This document shows, piece after piece, positions 9,459 through 17,317 of a DNA stretch of 51,457 nt. The DNA is from Candidatus Scybalocola fimicaballi (GTDB lineage Bacteria; Bacteroidota; Bacteroidia; Bacteroidales; Paludibacteraceae). The DNA lies in NCBI GenBank assembly GCA_002317115.1, contig DCIP01000233.1, positions 1-51,457 on the forward strand. Direction: 5' to 3'. A program made the position numbers and the translations under genes. Every line of letters starts with the position of its first letter. Positions within the stretch are counted from its first letter, which is position 1. The notes under the pieces are model-generated. The model did not search any database. It saw only the letters and a list, made by a program, of their open reading frames with translations, and was not told where the DNA came from.

Positions 9459-10064
9459 ATGTTTTCAGGTATAGTAGAGGGAATGGGCGTTGTGCGCAAA
9501 TTGGTGCAGGATGGGACAAACTTGCATCTTGCGCTTTCTTGCCCTTTCACATCAGAATTAAAGATTGATCAGAGTGTTGCTCACAATGGTGTCTGCCTTA
9601 CAGTGGTGAACATCAACGGAGACGAATATACAGTCACTGCTATCAAGGAGACTCTTGACAAATCTAATCTTGGAAAATTGTCAGTTGGCTCTAAAGTTAA
9701 TCTTGAGCGCAGTATGATGATGAATGGCAGACTTGATGGCCATATCGTACAGGGTCACGTCGACCAGACTGCCACTTGTATTGAGCGTAAGGAAGAGCAG
9801 GGAAGCCACTATTTCACATTCAAGTATAATGCCGACGATTCGATGATCTCAGCTGGTTATTTTACAGTTGAGAAGGGATCTGTCACAGTCAACGGCACAA
9901 GTTTGACTGTTTGCCGATCTAAGAGAGATCAGTTTACAGTGGCTATCATTCCGTACACATTGGAGCATACAAATTTCTGCGACATTCAGGTTGGCTCGGT
10001 GGTAAATATCGAGTTTGACATTATCGGCAAGTACATTGCCCGTCTGCAGGGATTACAGAAATAA
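9459..10064 (+). CDS. ribE: Riboflavin synthase, alpha subunit
   Basis: A 201-residue protein with two lumazine-binding barrels in tandem (about residues 1-95 and 96-190). It converts two 6,7-dimethyl-8-ribityllumazine molecules to riboflavin plus the pyrimidine precursor. The N-terminus MFSGIVEGMG is the family hallmark and fixes the start at 9459; the frame extends six codons upstream to a TTG, overlapping the predicted -7 box. Further signatures are HNGVCLTVV with the lumazine-domain pattern, DGHIVQGHVD in the first domain, and VNGTSLTVCR in the second. Length is normal for the family. It is not grouped with other rib genes here. The next gene starts 24 bases downstream and may be co-transcribed. 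Confidence 0.95.
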   Translation: MFSGIVEGMGVVRKLVQDGTNLHLALSCPFTSELKIDQSVAHNGVCLTVVNINGDEYTVTAIKETLDKSNLGKLSVGSKVNLERSMMMNGRLDGHIVQGHVDQTATCIERKEEQGSHYFTFKYNADDSMISAGYFTVEKGSVTVNGTSLTVCRSKRDQFTVAIIPYTLEHTNFCDIQVGSVVNIEFDIIGKYIARLQGLQK

Positions 10065-10088
10065 GAAACATAGATTAAAAAGGTATAC

Positions 10089-11327
10089 ATGAGGATGAAA
10101 AAACAATTATTCGTATCTCTTTTCGTTGTATCTGCTGTAGCAACTGGTTTTGCTCAGGACGTAAAGGTAGATGAAAACAATGAGGTGAAGTCCGTTGTTA
10201 CAAGTTTGGCTAAGGCCGACGCAGCAAACGTTAAGACAGAAATTGCCGCTGACACAGCATCATGGAAGTTCCCTGGAACTTTGACATTGTCTGGTGTCCA
10301 GACTTCTCACAACCCATATTCAGTTGAGGGAGAAGGAACAGTTGTAGGTGTTGATTTTTCAGCGACATTCAATGCCAACTACCTACGCGCAAAGCACAAG
10401 TGGAATTCAAAGTTGGAGTTGGGTTATGGTACTAACTACTCTAAGAACTACGAGGCAGAGCCATTCTGGAGAAAGCAGAATGATGAGTTGAAGTTGACTA
10501 CAAAGTACGGTTATTTGGCAGACAAGAATGTCTACTATACAGCATTGGCATCTTTCGAGACTCAGTTCACTCCAACTTACAGCTACGACGTGATTGATTC
10601 AATGTCGGACGACGATTTCGACTTCAAGGAGACAAATCGTGAGCAGAGAATCGATACAGGTATCGTAAAGAACATGTTTGTCAATCCAGCATACGCTAAG
10701 ATGTCTCTTGGTTTGGATATCAAGGTGGCTGACTCTTTGGATTTCTACTTCTACGTGTCTCCGCTTTCTGCACGTTGGACATTCTGTGAGAATGATATCA
10801 TCGCACAGAACTACTCAATGGAGAGAATCGACGACGATGACAATATCTACAAGAACACTCGTTTTGAGGCCGGTGTCCTATTCAACATGAACTTCTCTAA
10901 GCAGTTCAATGATGTGTTCACTTTGAACTCTTCTCTTGAGGCATTCTTCGCAGCATACGGTAAACCTCGCGTCTACCAGCTTTCTAAAGACGCTACAAGA
11001 AACCAGATGCTTGTTGATCTTAGCAATATTTATGAAGATTGGACAGAAGCTGATTATGTCGCAAGACACGGACGTTATATCGTTTGGAAGACAGAGTTTA
11101 TTCTTAAGGCAACTAAGTGGTTGTCGTTCAACGTTAAGACTCAGTTGAAGTATGATAACTCAGAGGTTGATTACCACAAGGATCTAATCCGTGCTGACAA
11201 GGGTGATAGCGACGATACTCGTTTGAGTTTGTTGAATAGAAATGCAAACTACTATAACTACGGTTATAAGAAGGCATTCTGGCAGTTCTGGGAGTCATCG
11301 GCACTTGCTATTTCATACTCATTTTAA
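10089..11327 (+). CDS. DUF3078-like outer-membrane protein, copy 1
   Basis: A 412-residue protein with a signal peptide (about 1-22, ending TGFAQ). After a short charged linker it reads as a long antiparallel beta barrel with alternating aromatic residues, starting with WKFPGTLTLSGVQTSHN and FNANYLRAKHKW, and ending in Phe (LAISYSF) as outer-membrane barrels do. This resembles the Bacteroidota DUF3078 family, whose function is unknown. Codon use is unlike most neighbours: Lys is mostly AAG, Asn AAC, Phe TTC and Gly GGT, a pattern of highly expressed genes. It is a tandem paralogue of the next gene. A second ATG at 10095 is possible as start. Confidence 0.75.
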   Translation: MRMKKQLFVSLFVVSAVATGFAQDVKVDENNEVKSVVTSLAKADAANVKTEIAADTASWKFPGTLTLSGVQTSHNPYSVEGEGTVVGVDFSATFNANYLRAKHKWNSKLELGYGTNYSKNYEAEPFWRKQNDELKLTTKYGYLADKNVYYTALASFETQFTPTYSYDVIDSMSDDDFDFKETNREQRIDTGIVKNMFVNPAYAKMSLGLDIKVADSLDFYFYVSPLSARWTFCENDIIAQNYSMERIDDDDNIYKNTRFEAGVLFNMNFSKQFNDVFTLNSSLEAFFAAYGKPRVYQLSKDATRNQMLVDLSNIYEDWTEADYVARHGRYIVWKTEFILKATKWLSFNVKTQLKYDNSEVDYHKDLIRADKGDSDDTRLSLLNRNANYYNYGYKKAFWQFWESSALAISYSF

Positions 11328-11349
11328 TAATTTAAAAGCATAGAAGACA

Positions 11350-12747
11350 ATGAAGACAAAATATACTTTGCTTGCATCTGTAATTGCTGTGATGGGTGTG
11401 TCGACAGTCACTGCTCAGAATGATGTAAATGATGGATTGAAAAATATCAAGGAGACACAGAGCACAGTCTCTTCACTTGTTGAATCTCACGCTGATGAGA
11501 TTAAAGAAGCTGATTCTGAGGATTCTGCTGAGAAGGATACTGTGTTGTGGAAGTTCCCAGGTATGGTTGGTATGAATGCCGCTCAGACTTTCCACAATGT
11601 TTATTCTCACGACGGTATCGGTTCAACTTTTGCGGTTGACGGTTTCTTGATCTTAAATGCCAACTACGCAGAAGGAAAGAACAAATGGGATAACAACTTC
11701 ACTTTGAAGTATGGTGTCAACCTATCTTCTGAGTACGAGCACAATCCAAAGGTTCATAAGGCACTTGATGAGTTGAGCTTGTCTACAAAGTATGGTTACA
11801 AGGCATCTAAGAGCATCTATTACAGTGCTATGGCATCTTTTGAGTCTCGTATCACTCCAACATACAATTATGACAATATTGATGCATGGTTCATTGAAAA
11901 CGAGGACAAACTTGTGGAAGAGGGATCTTTGCAGCCAAACGAGACAGCTGTAAGCCGTGTTAACGATATGTTTGACGATTTAAGCAGAGACAGCATCAAG
12001 TCTATGGGTATGATGCAGAACAAGTTTGGTAATCCAAACATCGTGAAGGCATCTGTCGGTATCGATTTCGTTCCAACTCAGTGCAAGGGAGATTTGTCAA
12101 TCTACGTTTCTCCAATCACTGGTAAGTTCACATTCTGTAAGGATGATGATATCGCACCTAACTACTCAATGAAGCGTGACAATGACGGAACTTACGAGGA
12201 TGTACGTAAGGAGTTTGGTGCATTGTTGACTGTTAATTATACAAAGGCATTCAACAAGAAGTTCACTTTGATCTCTAAGCTTGAAGGTTTCTACGCTTAT
12301 AATAAGGAAACATACGGATTTAGCGAAGATTTCAAGAAGAAGTATCCTCAGTTCAACAAGGGTGTTGTCAACAACGGAGCTCAGAGCGTTAGCTTGGATG
12401 ATTTCGTAAGTGAGTTGATCGCTACTAATAAAGAGACTAAGTTCTTGAACAACGGCGAAATGACTGATATCTACGAGAGCTCTCACGGTTGGTCTATCAA
12501 GTACAACTTGGATTTGTTGTTCAAACTTAGCAAGCACATTGATCTTACTGTTAAGACTCAGTTGAAGTACGACAAAGCAGAGATCAACTACCACAAGAAG
12601 ATCCAGGATGCAGACGAGGACGTTCTTGACAAGAAGATCGAAATCCGTGACGCTAAGTTCACAGAGAGCGACTACAACTATGGTTACCGTAAGGCATTCT
12701 TGCAGTTCTGGGAGAGCACAACTCTTGGATTGTCTTATGCTTGGTAA
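11350..12747 (+). CDS. DUF3078-like outer-membrane protein, copy 2
   Basis: A 465-residue tandem paralogue of the preceding gene, 22 bases downstream. It shares the architecture: signal peptide (about 1-22, ending TVTAQ), acidic linker, WKFPGMVGMNAAQTFHN, LNANYAEGKNKW, the YGYRKAFLQFWES block near the end and a terminal aromatic residue (LGLSYAW). It is about 50 residues longer, mainly through an acidic insertion around residues 175-215. Like its partner it uses codons typical of highly expressed genes. The pair is closed by a strong terminator and so probably forms one transcript, perhaps together with ribE. Function unknown; an outer-membrane pore or structural role is inference. Confidence 0.75.
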   Translation: MKTKYTLLASVIAVMGVSTVTAQNDVNDGLKNIKETQSTVSSLVESHADEIKEADSEDSAEKDTVLWKFPGMVGMNAAQTFHNVYSHDGIGSTFAVDGFLILNANYAEGKNKWDNNFTLKYGVNLSSEYEHNPKVHKALDELSLSTKYGYKASKSIYYSAMASFESRITPTYNYDNIDAWFIENEDKLVEEGSLQPNETAVSRVNDMFDDLSRDSIKSMGMMQNKFGNPNIVKASVGIDFVPTQCKGDLSIYVSPITGKFTFCKDDDIAPNYSMKRDNDGTYEDVRKEFGALLTVNYTKAFNKKFTLISKLEGFYAYNKETYGFSEDFKKKYPQFNKGVVNNGAQSVSLDDFVSELIATNKETKFLNNGEMTDIYESSHGWSIKYNLDLLFKLSKHIDLTVKTQLKYDKAEINYHKKIQDADEDVLDKKIEIRDAKFTESDYNYGYRKAFLQFWESTTLGLSYAW

Positions 12748-12796
12748 TAACGAGATTGTTTAGACGGGAATATTCGCGTCGACAAATTATAAAAGA

Positions 12797-12830
12797 ATTG
12801 GGATGGAGATTTCTTCATCCCAATTTTTTT
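12797..12830 (+). terminator. Strong intrinsic terminator after the DUF3078-like pair
   Basis: ATTGGGATG (12797-12805) pairs perfectly with CATCCCAAT (12816-12824) around a 10-base loop, followed by a run of T to 12830. Confidence 0.9.
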
Positions 12831-12867
12831 GTTTTAAAGTGATACCTAATAAGTATCAAAAATCCAT

Positions 12868-12875
12868 TATCTTTG
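12868..12875 (+). promoter_or_regulatory. Predicted -7 box for agmatine deiminase
   Basis: TATCTTTG fits TAnnTTTG, lies after the upstream terminator and 22 bases before ATG 12898. No matching TTTG element at ideal spacing. Confidence 0.5.
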
Positions 12876-12897
12876 CAGAATAATCATCAAGTGAATT

Positions 12898-14022
12898 ATG
12901 AACTACAAGAACAACGAATATAGAGCATTAGCAGAGTGGGAACATCAGAGTTTTGTCCAGCTTACATGGCCTCACGAAGATACCGATTGGAATTATATCC
13001 TCGACGACGCTGTACGTACATTCTGTAATATAGCAAAGGCAATCATCCGTTTTGAGAAACTTGTCATTGTTTGTCAGGATGAGGCTGAAGTGCGACGTCA
13101 ACTTGGTGATGTTGATTATTCGCAGATTATCTTCACTCAGATTCCAAGCAACGACACTTGGGCTCGCGACCACGGTGGCATCACAATGGTTAAAGATGGA
13201 AAATTGAAAGTTTGCAATTTCATCTTCAACGGTTGGGGCCAGAAATTCGCGTCGGACAAGGATAATCAGATAACATCAGAGATGCGCAAGAAGAATCTTT
13301 TCTCTGCCGACGTTGATGTTGTGGATATTCCGTTTGTTCTTGAAGGAGGAAGTGTGGAGTTTAATACTCGTGGTGAACTTCTTTCTACTTATAATTGCTT
13401 GAATGCTCCGAATAGAAACAACCAGTATTCAGGAACGCAGGTTGAGGAAATCTTGATGAAGATCTTTAATTTGAAGAAAGTTCATTGGCTCTATAATGGT
13501 GATCTTATTGGCGACGATACAGACGGCCACATCGATACATTGGCTCGTTTCTGCGACGACACAACGATAGCGTATGTGAAATGTGATGACGTGAATGATG
13601 ATCACTACCAGTGGCTAAAAGCAATGGAGGATGATTTGAAAGCGTTGAGAGATATCGAGGGTAAACCATTCAACCTTGTTCCGCTACCGATGCCAGATGC
13701 TGTTATAGACGAGAATGGTGAGCGTATTCCTGCAACATACGCCAACTTCTTGATTATGAATAAAGCCGTGCTTGTCCCAACTTATAATCAGAAGCACGAC
13801 GCGGAGGCAATCGCTACTTTGCAGAAGGTGTTCAAGGATAGAGAGGTTATAGGTGTTGACTGCCAGACTTTGATCCGTCAGCATGGCTCACTTCACTGTG
13901 TCACAATGCAGTATCCTGAAGGAGTGCTAAACGAGAGTCAGAAAACAGTAGCGTCTTCATCTAAAAATAAAGAGTGGGATAGTGATGAAATCTTCCCAAA
14001 GTTTGAGATGTTCGTATGTTGA
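12898..14022 (+). CDS. aguA: Agmatine deiminase / peptidyl-arginine deiminase family protein
   Basis: A 374-residue protein of the PAD_porph family, which hydrolyses the guanidino group of agmatine to N-carbamoylputrescine and ammonia. Visible active-site motifs are the substrate-binding segment DTWARDHGG (about residues 84-92), EGGSVEFN, the Asp/His motif DGHIDTLARF, and the catalytic Cys334 in GSLHCVTMQYP. Length is normal and there is no signal peptide, so it should act in the cytoplasm on agmatine for polyamine synthesis, unlike the secreted P. gingivalis peptidyl deiminase. The companion N-carbamoylputrescine amidohydrolase (aguB) is not in this window. Activity on free agmatine rather than other guanidines is inferred from family. 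Confidence 0.9.
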   Translation: MNYKNNEYRALAEWEHQSFVQLTWPHEDTDWNYILDDAVRTFCNIAKAIIRFEKLVIVCQDEAEVRRQLGDVDYSQIIFTQIPSNDTWARDHGGITMVKDGKLKVCNFIFNGWGQKFASDKDNQITSEMRKKNLFSADVDVVDIPFVLEGGSVEFNTRGELLSTYNCLNAPNRNNQYSGTQVEEILMKIFNLKKVHWLYNGDLIGDDTDGHIDTLARFCDDTTIAYVKCDDVNDDHYQWLKAMEDDLKALRDIEGKPFNLVPLPMPDAVIDENGERIPATYANFLIMNKAVLVPTYNQKHDAEAIATLQKVFKDREVIGVDCQTLIRQHGSLHCVTMQYPEGVLNESQKTVASSSKNKEWDSDEIFPKFEMFVC

Positions 14023-14051
14023 ATGATTAAAAAGGATTGTTAGTTTAGACT

Positions 14052-14972
14052 ATGGAATTGATTAACAGAGATATGACATTCTTCGCTAATAGCGACGAGG
14101 ATAAGAATGAGAGAGGTATAACTTCAACAGCAGCGACTCACTTGTCGGAACTTGCCACTGAGATTATCGCAGGTTGCAAAGCAAAACTTGAGGCTGCCTC
14201 TTTTGTAAACGGTTTTGTAGACATCGTAGGTTCAGCCAACGATAAAGGCAAGCAGGTGGAGATTGGTTATGCCACACATCAGCTTGCGGAGTTTAATGCT
14301 TTGGTGACAAGAGTGGCTGAGATGCATTCGTTTTGTGCGTGGATGCGTGAGGCTGTGAAGACTAAGGAGAGAATGATGGAGGAGGTTTCCAACGTCACTC
14401 TTAATGATTGGGCTGAACATGAGAATATTACCATCAATAATATGCCTCCACGAGATCCTGAACTAACAGAGCAGGATATCATCAAGACATTATCTGTGGC
14501 TGAGAGATGTGAGTATTATTCGTTGGAAGCTAAAGCAGCCGCTTTCGGTAAATTCATCCATCCAGATGAACCATTTTCTGTGGCCCGACGTCGTTTGCAG
14601 GAAATCTTGTCCAAACCAATCTCTACTCAAGGAGAGGGAAGCTCACTGCTTATCTATCGTTATGAAGGATCTGTTGACGAGCAAGATGTGGAGAAGGTTT
14701 ACTTGCAGTTGCAGAGCGAGCACCGTGATGCAGAGAAACGTTTGAATCAGATCAAAACGTCGATCAAGAAAAAACTTAATCTTGCCAAGGCGGCTCAGAC
14801 TGAAGAATATAAGAATAAAATCGACGCTTATATGACGGAGTCGAAGAAGATCAACGCTGATTTCTGCTCATGGCAGCGACGTGAGATTGAGAATATTTCG
14901 TCGTTGAAGATCATAGTTCCAAACGAACTACAGTCTACTTTCGACTATCTTTCTTCGCTTGACGAAAAATAA
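14052..14972 (+). CDS. Conserved-looking hypothetical protein with coiled coil
   Basis: A 306-residue hydrophilic protein that I do not recognise. There is no signal peptide or membrane helix. The sequence is rich in Glu, Lys and Ala and mostly helical; residues about 225-280 (QLQSEHRDAEKRLNQIKTSI and onward) look like a coiled coil. A Pro-rich turn (NNMPPRDPELTEQD) separates two helical halves near residue 140. It starts 29 bases after agmatine deiminase on the same strand, so co-transcription is possible, but nothing in the sequence ties it to polyamine metabolism. Clean codon use and length argue for a real gene. Confidence 0.75.
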   Translation: MELINRDMTFFANSDEDKNERGITSTAATHLSELATEIIAGCKAKLEAASFVNGFVDIVGSANDKGKQVEIGYATHQLAEFNALVTRVAEMHSFCAWMREAVKTKERMMEEVSNVTLNDWAEHENITINNMPPRDPELTEQDIIKTLSVAERCEYYSLEAKAAAFGKFIHPDEPFSVARRRLQEILSKPISTQGEGSSLLIYRYEGSVDEQDVEKVYLQLQSEHRDAEKRLNQIKTSIKKKLNLAKAAQTEEYKNKIDAYMTESKKINADFCSWQRREIENISSLKIIVPNELQSTFDYLSSLDEK

Positions 14973-15330
14973 CCAAAATATCATCCTCCTATAAGGGGGA
15001 ATGAGAGGGTATTCGGTGGACGATGCGTATGGTCGCAAAGAATCGTACCGTCGCCCTTTATGACACTATTGCTGACATCTCGCTTATGGCATGCAAAGCC
15101 AATTAAATAGTACGCTTCGCAAGAAGCATTAAAAGTGATTGCTATAATAATATGGCGGCATCTCACAGAATGAAACTCTTTGTCTTCGGGAGATGTCGGT
15201 CTTTGCCCTTGCCATTGTCTTGGTCTCAAGTCAGCAATAGTGCCAACGATGTTTTGTGTGATGTGATACTATCGCGTCACTAAAATTTATACCGTCGCAT
15301 AATAATATCCAAATTTTATATCCATTCATT
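14973..15330. other. Gene-free stretch with inverted repeats
   Basis: No credible gene is visible. Two matched inverted pairs nest inside: CACTATTGCTGAC (15064-15076) with GTCAGCAATAGTG (15230-15242), and GACATCTC (15074-15081) with GAGATGTC (15190-15197). ACCGTCGC occurs twice (near 15049 and 15291), and a short G-rich block with flanking CCTCCT lies near 14988-15010. An open frame of 82 codons on the minus strand (14981-15229) spans most of it but shows no family and follows the repeats. It could be a decayed dispersed repeat or a structured RNA. I found no cobalamin-riboswitch core ahead of the cobalamin cluster. Confidence 0.5.
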
Positions 15331-16047
15331 ATGTACAAGAATCTCTTTATCGATTTCGACGACACTTTATACGATACAAAAGGAAATGCAAATATCTCTC
15401 TAAAGGAGATGTTCGAATATTTCCATTTAGATCAATACTTCCCGGACTACAACAAATTCCATCAGTCTTATTGGAAGACAAATGTGGAATTATGGGATCA
15501 ATATGCAAAGGGTGAAATCGATAGAGATTATCTTATCCTTGAACGCTTCCGCCGACCATTGTCGGAAGGTGTGGATTCTAATGGCAAACCATTTAATCCT
15601 ACTCCGGAATATTGCCTAAAAGTGAGCGACGTCTTTCTTGAATTCTGCTCTAATAAACCAGGTTTGGTGGACGGTGCACGTGAATTGATGGATTACTTGA
15701 AGCAGAAAGGATATAAATTATTTATGTGCAGCAATGGATTCCATGAAGTGCAGTATAAGAAATTGAAATCATGTGGACTATTGGATTTGTTTGATAAAAT
15801 CATATTGTCTGAAGACGCGGGAGCAAACAAGCCAAGTCCAGTTTTCTTTGAATACGCATTTAAGGAGACGGGAGCAACCGTTTCCGATACACTTATGATC
15901 GGAGACAATTTCTCCACAGATATTTTAGGAGCCAAGAGTGTCGGATTGGCAACAATGTTTTTCAATCGTAAGCCAGATACTTTTACTGCTCCCGAACCAG
16001 TTGAATTTGAGATTCATTCGCTAAAGGAGGCGATTGGTTTGCTATAA
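15331..16047 (+). CDS. HAD-superfamily phosphatase, YjjG-like
   Basis: A 238-residue HAD hydrolase with all four motifs: DFDDTLYDT near residue 8 (nucleophile and acid Asp), MCSNG near 132 (Ser), the Lys in NKPSP near 167, and GDNFSTDI near 188. The helical cap between motifs I and II fits subfamily IA, and the closest resemblance is to YjjG-like pyrimidine 5'-nucleotidases. Only 3 bases separate it from cobU, and it heads the cobalamin gene set. It may therefore supply a phosphatase step there (alpha-ribazole phosphate or cobalamin phosphate), replacing CobC, which is absent. That role is inference; ordinary nucleotide clean-up is the safer family-based reading. Confidence 0.88.
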   Translation: MYKNLFIDFDDTLYDTKGNANISLKEMFEYFHLDQYFPDYNKFHQSYWKTNVELWDQYAKGEIDRDYLILERFRRPLSEGVDSNGKPFNPTPEYCLKVSDVFLEFCSNKPGLVDGARELMDYLKQKGYKLFMCSNGFHEVQYKKLKSCGLLDLFDKIILSEDAGANKPSPVFFEYAFKETGATVSDTLMIGDNFSTDILGAKSVGLATMFFNRKPDTFTAPEPVEFEIHSLKEAIGLL

Positions 16048-16050
16048 GAT

Positions 16051-16566
16051 ATGACTAAAATCATTCTCATAACTGGTGGTCAACGTTCAGGAAAGAGCAC
16101 TTATGCTGAACAGTTGGCTCTTTCTCTTTCTGGTAATCCCGTCTATATGGCGACGGCCCATATCTGGGATGAAGAGTTTCGTGAACGAGTGCGACGTCAC
16201 CAAGAAAGGAGAGGGGAGCAGTGGACTAATATTGAGGAGGAGAAATATCTTTCGCATTATGAATTGTCAGGTAGAGTTGTGCTGATTGACTGCCTCACTT
16301 TATGGTCGACAAACTTTTTCTTTGAAGCAGGAGATGAGGCTGAAATTGACGATGTGTTGGATACAATCAAGCGTGAGTTTGATGCGTTCACTCGTCAAGA
16401 TGCTACTTTTATCTTCGTGACCAATGAAATAGGATGGGGAGGCACGAGTGTTAATGCTGTGCAACGTAGATTTACAGATTTGCTTGGTTGGCTCAACCAA
16501 TATGTGGCTTCAAAAGCCGATTCTGTCACTTTGATGGTCTCTGGAATACCTGTGAAAATTAAATGA
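16051..16566 (+). CDS. cobU: Adenosylcobinamide kinase / adenosylcobinamide-phosphate guanylyltransferase
   Basis: A 171-residue bifunctional enzyme that phosphorylates adenosylcobinamide and then transfers GMP to it, activating the corrinoid for lower-ligand attachment. The P-loop GGQRSGKST is at residues 8-16; the segment RRHQERRGEQW (about 47-57) carries the conserved His that accepts GMP; LIDCLTLW (about 77-84) is the Walker B region; VTNEIGWG and an RRFTDLLGWLNQ helix follow. Length is typical. It sits between a HAD phosphatase (3 bases upstream) and cobS (16 bases downstream) in a tight plus-strand run. Confidence 0.95.
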   Translation: MTKIILITGGQRSGKSTYAEQLALSLSGNPVYMATAHIWDEEFRERVRRHQERRGEQWTNIEEEKYLSHYELSGRVVLIDCLTLWSTNFFFEAGDEAEIDDVLDTIKREFDAFTRQDATFIFVTNEIGWGGTSVNAVQRRFTDLLGWLNQYVASKADSVTLMVSGIPVKIK

Positions 16567-16582
16567 TGAATAAATTGTGCTG

Positions 16583-17317
16583 ATGAAACGTTTGATTGCT
16601 GCTCTTAGTTTTTTTACAAGAATCCCATTCTGGCGACTCACATTCTTAGAGTCTCGTCATTATGAGAATATGGTGCCGATGTGGCCGTTTGCTGGCTTTT
16701 TCACAGGTGGCATCATGGCTATGGTATTTTGTTTGGCATCATTGTGCCTTCCGATTAATGTGGCGGTTATATTGGCTTTGATTAGCCGTGTTTTGTTGAC
16801 TGGAGGATTACATGAAGATGGTTTTGCTGATTTCTGTGATGGCTTCGGTGGAGGTTCAACAGGTTCGCCTGAAAAAGATAGAGAGCGAACATTACGAATC
16901 ATGAAGGATTCATTTATCGGCACTTATGGAGTTGTAGGCTTGATCCTTTATTATCTTTTATTGTCGACGGTACTTTCCTCCATTTCTTCCATGATACCTT
17001 TGTGGCAGATGGCAAGTGGTATGATTGTGGTTGATGTGTTCAGCAAATACATGAGTTCCATGATTGTCTATTTCCTTCCTTATGCTCGCGACGTGGAAGA
17101 TGCGAAAAATAAGTTGGTTTATAATAAAGGCACGAAACCATATTTGGCTATGCTGTTGTCTGCGTTAACTCTAAACGCTCCAGTACTTTATTTTTTATTT
17201 AAGTGGATGAAACGTCGTATTGGAGGATACACTGGTGATTGCTGTGGGGCCACATTCATCATAATTGAACTTTATAATTATCTGTTATTGCTTATCTTAT
17301 GCGGAATAATTTTCTAA
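16583..17317 (+). CDS. cobS: Adenosylcobinamide-GDP ribazoletransferase (cobalamin synthase)
   Basis: A 244-residue integral membrane protein that joins adenosylcobinamide-GDP to alpha-ribazole or its 5'-phosphate, completing the cobalamin nucleotide loop. Characteristic features are the N-terminus MKRLIAALSFFTRIPFW, the acidic metal-binding motif GGLHEDGFADFCDG (about residues 73-86) and several hydrophobic helices. The open frame extends to a GTG at 16577, but ATG 16583 gives the canonical start. The gene overlaps the following cobyric acid synthase by 19 bases. In many Bacteroidota the neighbouring genes include cobT and a CobC-type phosphatase; neither is here. Confidence 0.94.
   Translation: MKRLIAALSFFTRIPFWRLTFLESRHYENMVPMWPFAGFFTGGIMAMVFCLASLCLPINVAVILALISRVLLTGGLHEDGFADFCDGFGGGSTGSPEKDRERTLRIMKDSFIGTYGVVGLILYYLLLSTVLSSISSMIPLWQMASGMIVVDVFSKYMSSMIVYFLPYARDVEDAKNKLVYNKGTKPYLAMLLSALTLNAPVLYFLFKWMKRRIGGYTGDCCGATFIIIELYNYLLLLILCGIIF

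Noticed and set aside
9362..9568. Short plus-strand frame of 68 codons ahead of and into riboflavin synthase
   Set aside because: It crosses a hairpin terminator and a predicted promoter and overlaps the well-supported ribE in another frame.
14981..15229. Minus-strand frame of 82 codons in the gene-free stretch
   Set aside because: No recognisable family or signal, and it spans the inverted repeats; more likely a by-product of a repeat.
14973..15330. Cobalamin riboswitch upstream of the cobalamin cluster
   Set aside because: I looked for the B12-box core and found no convincing match.
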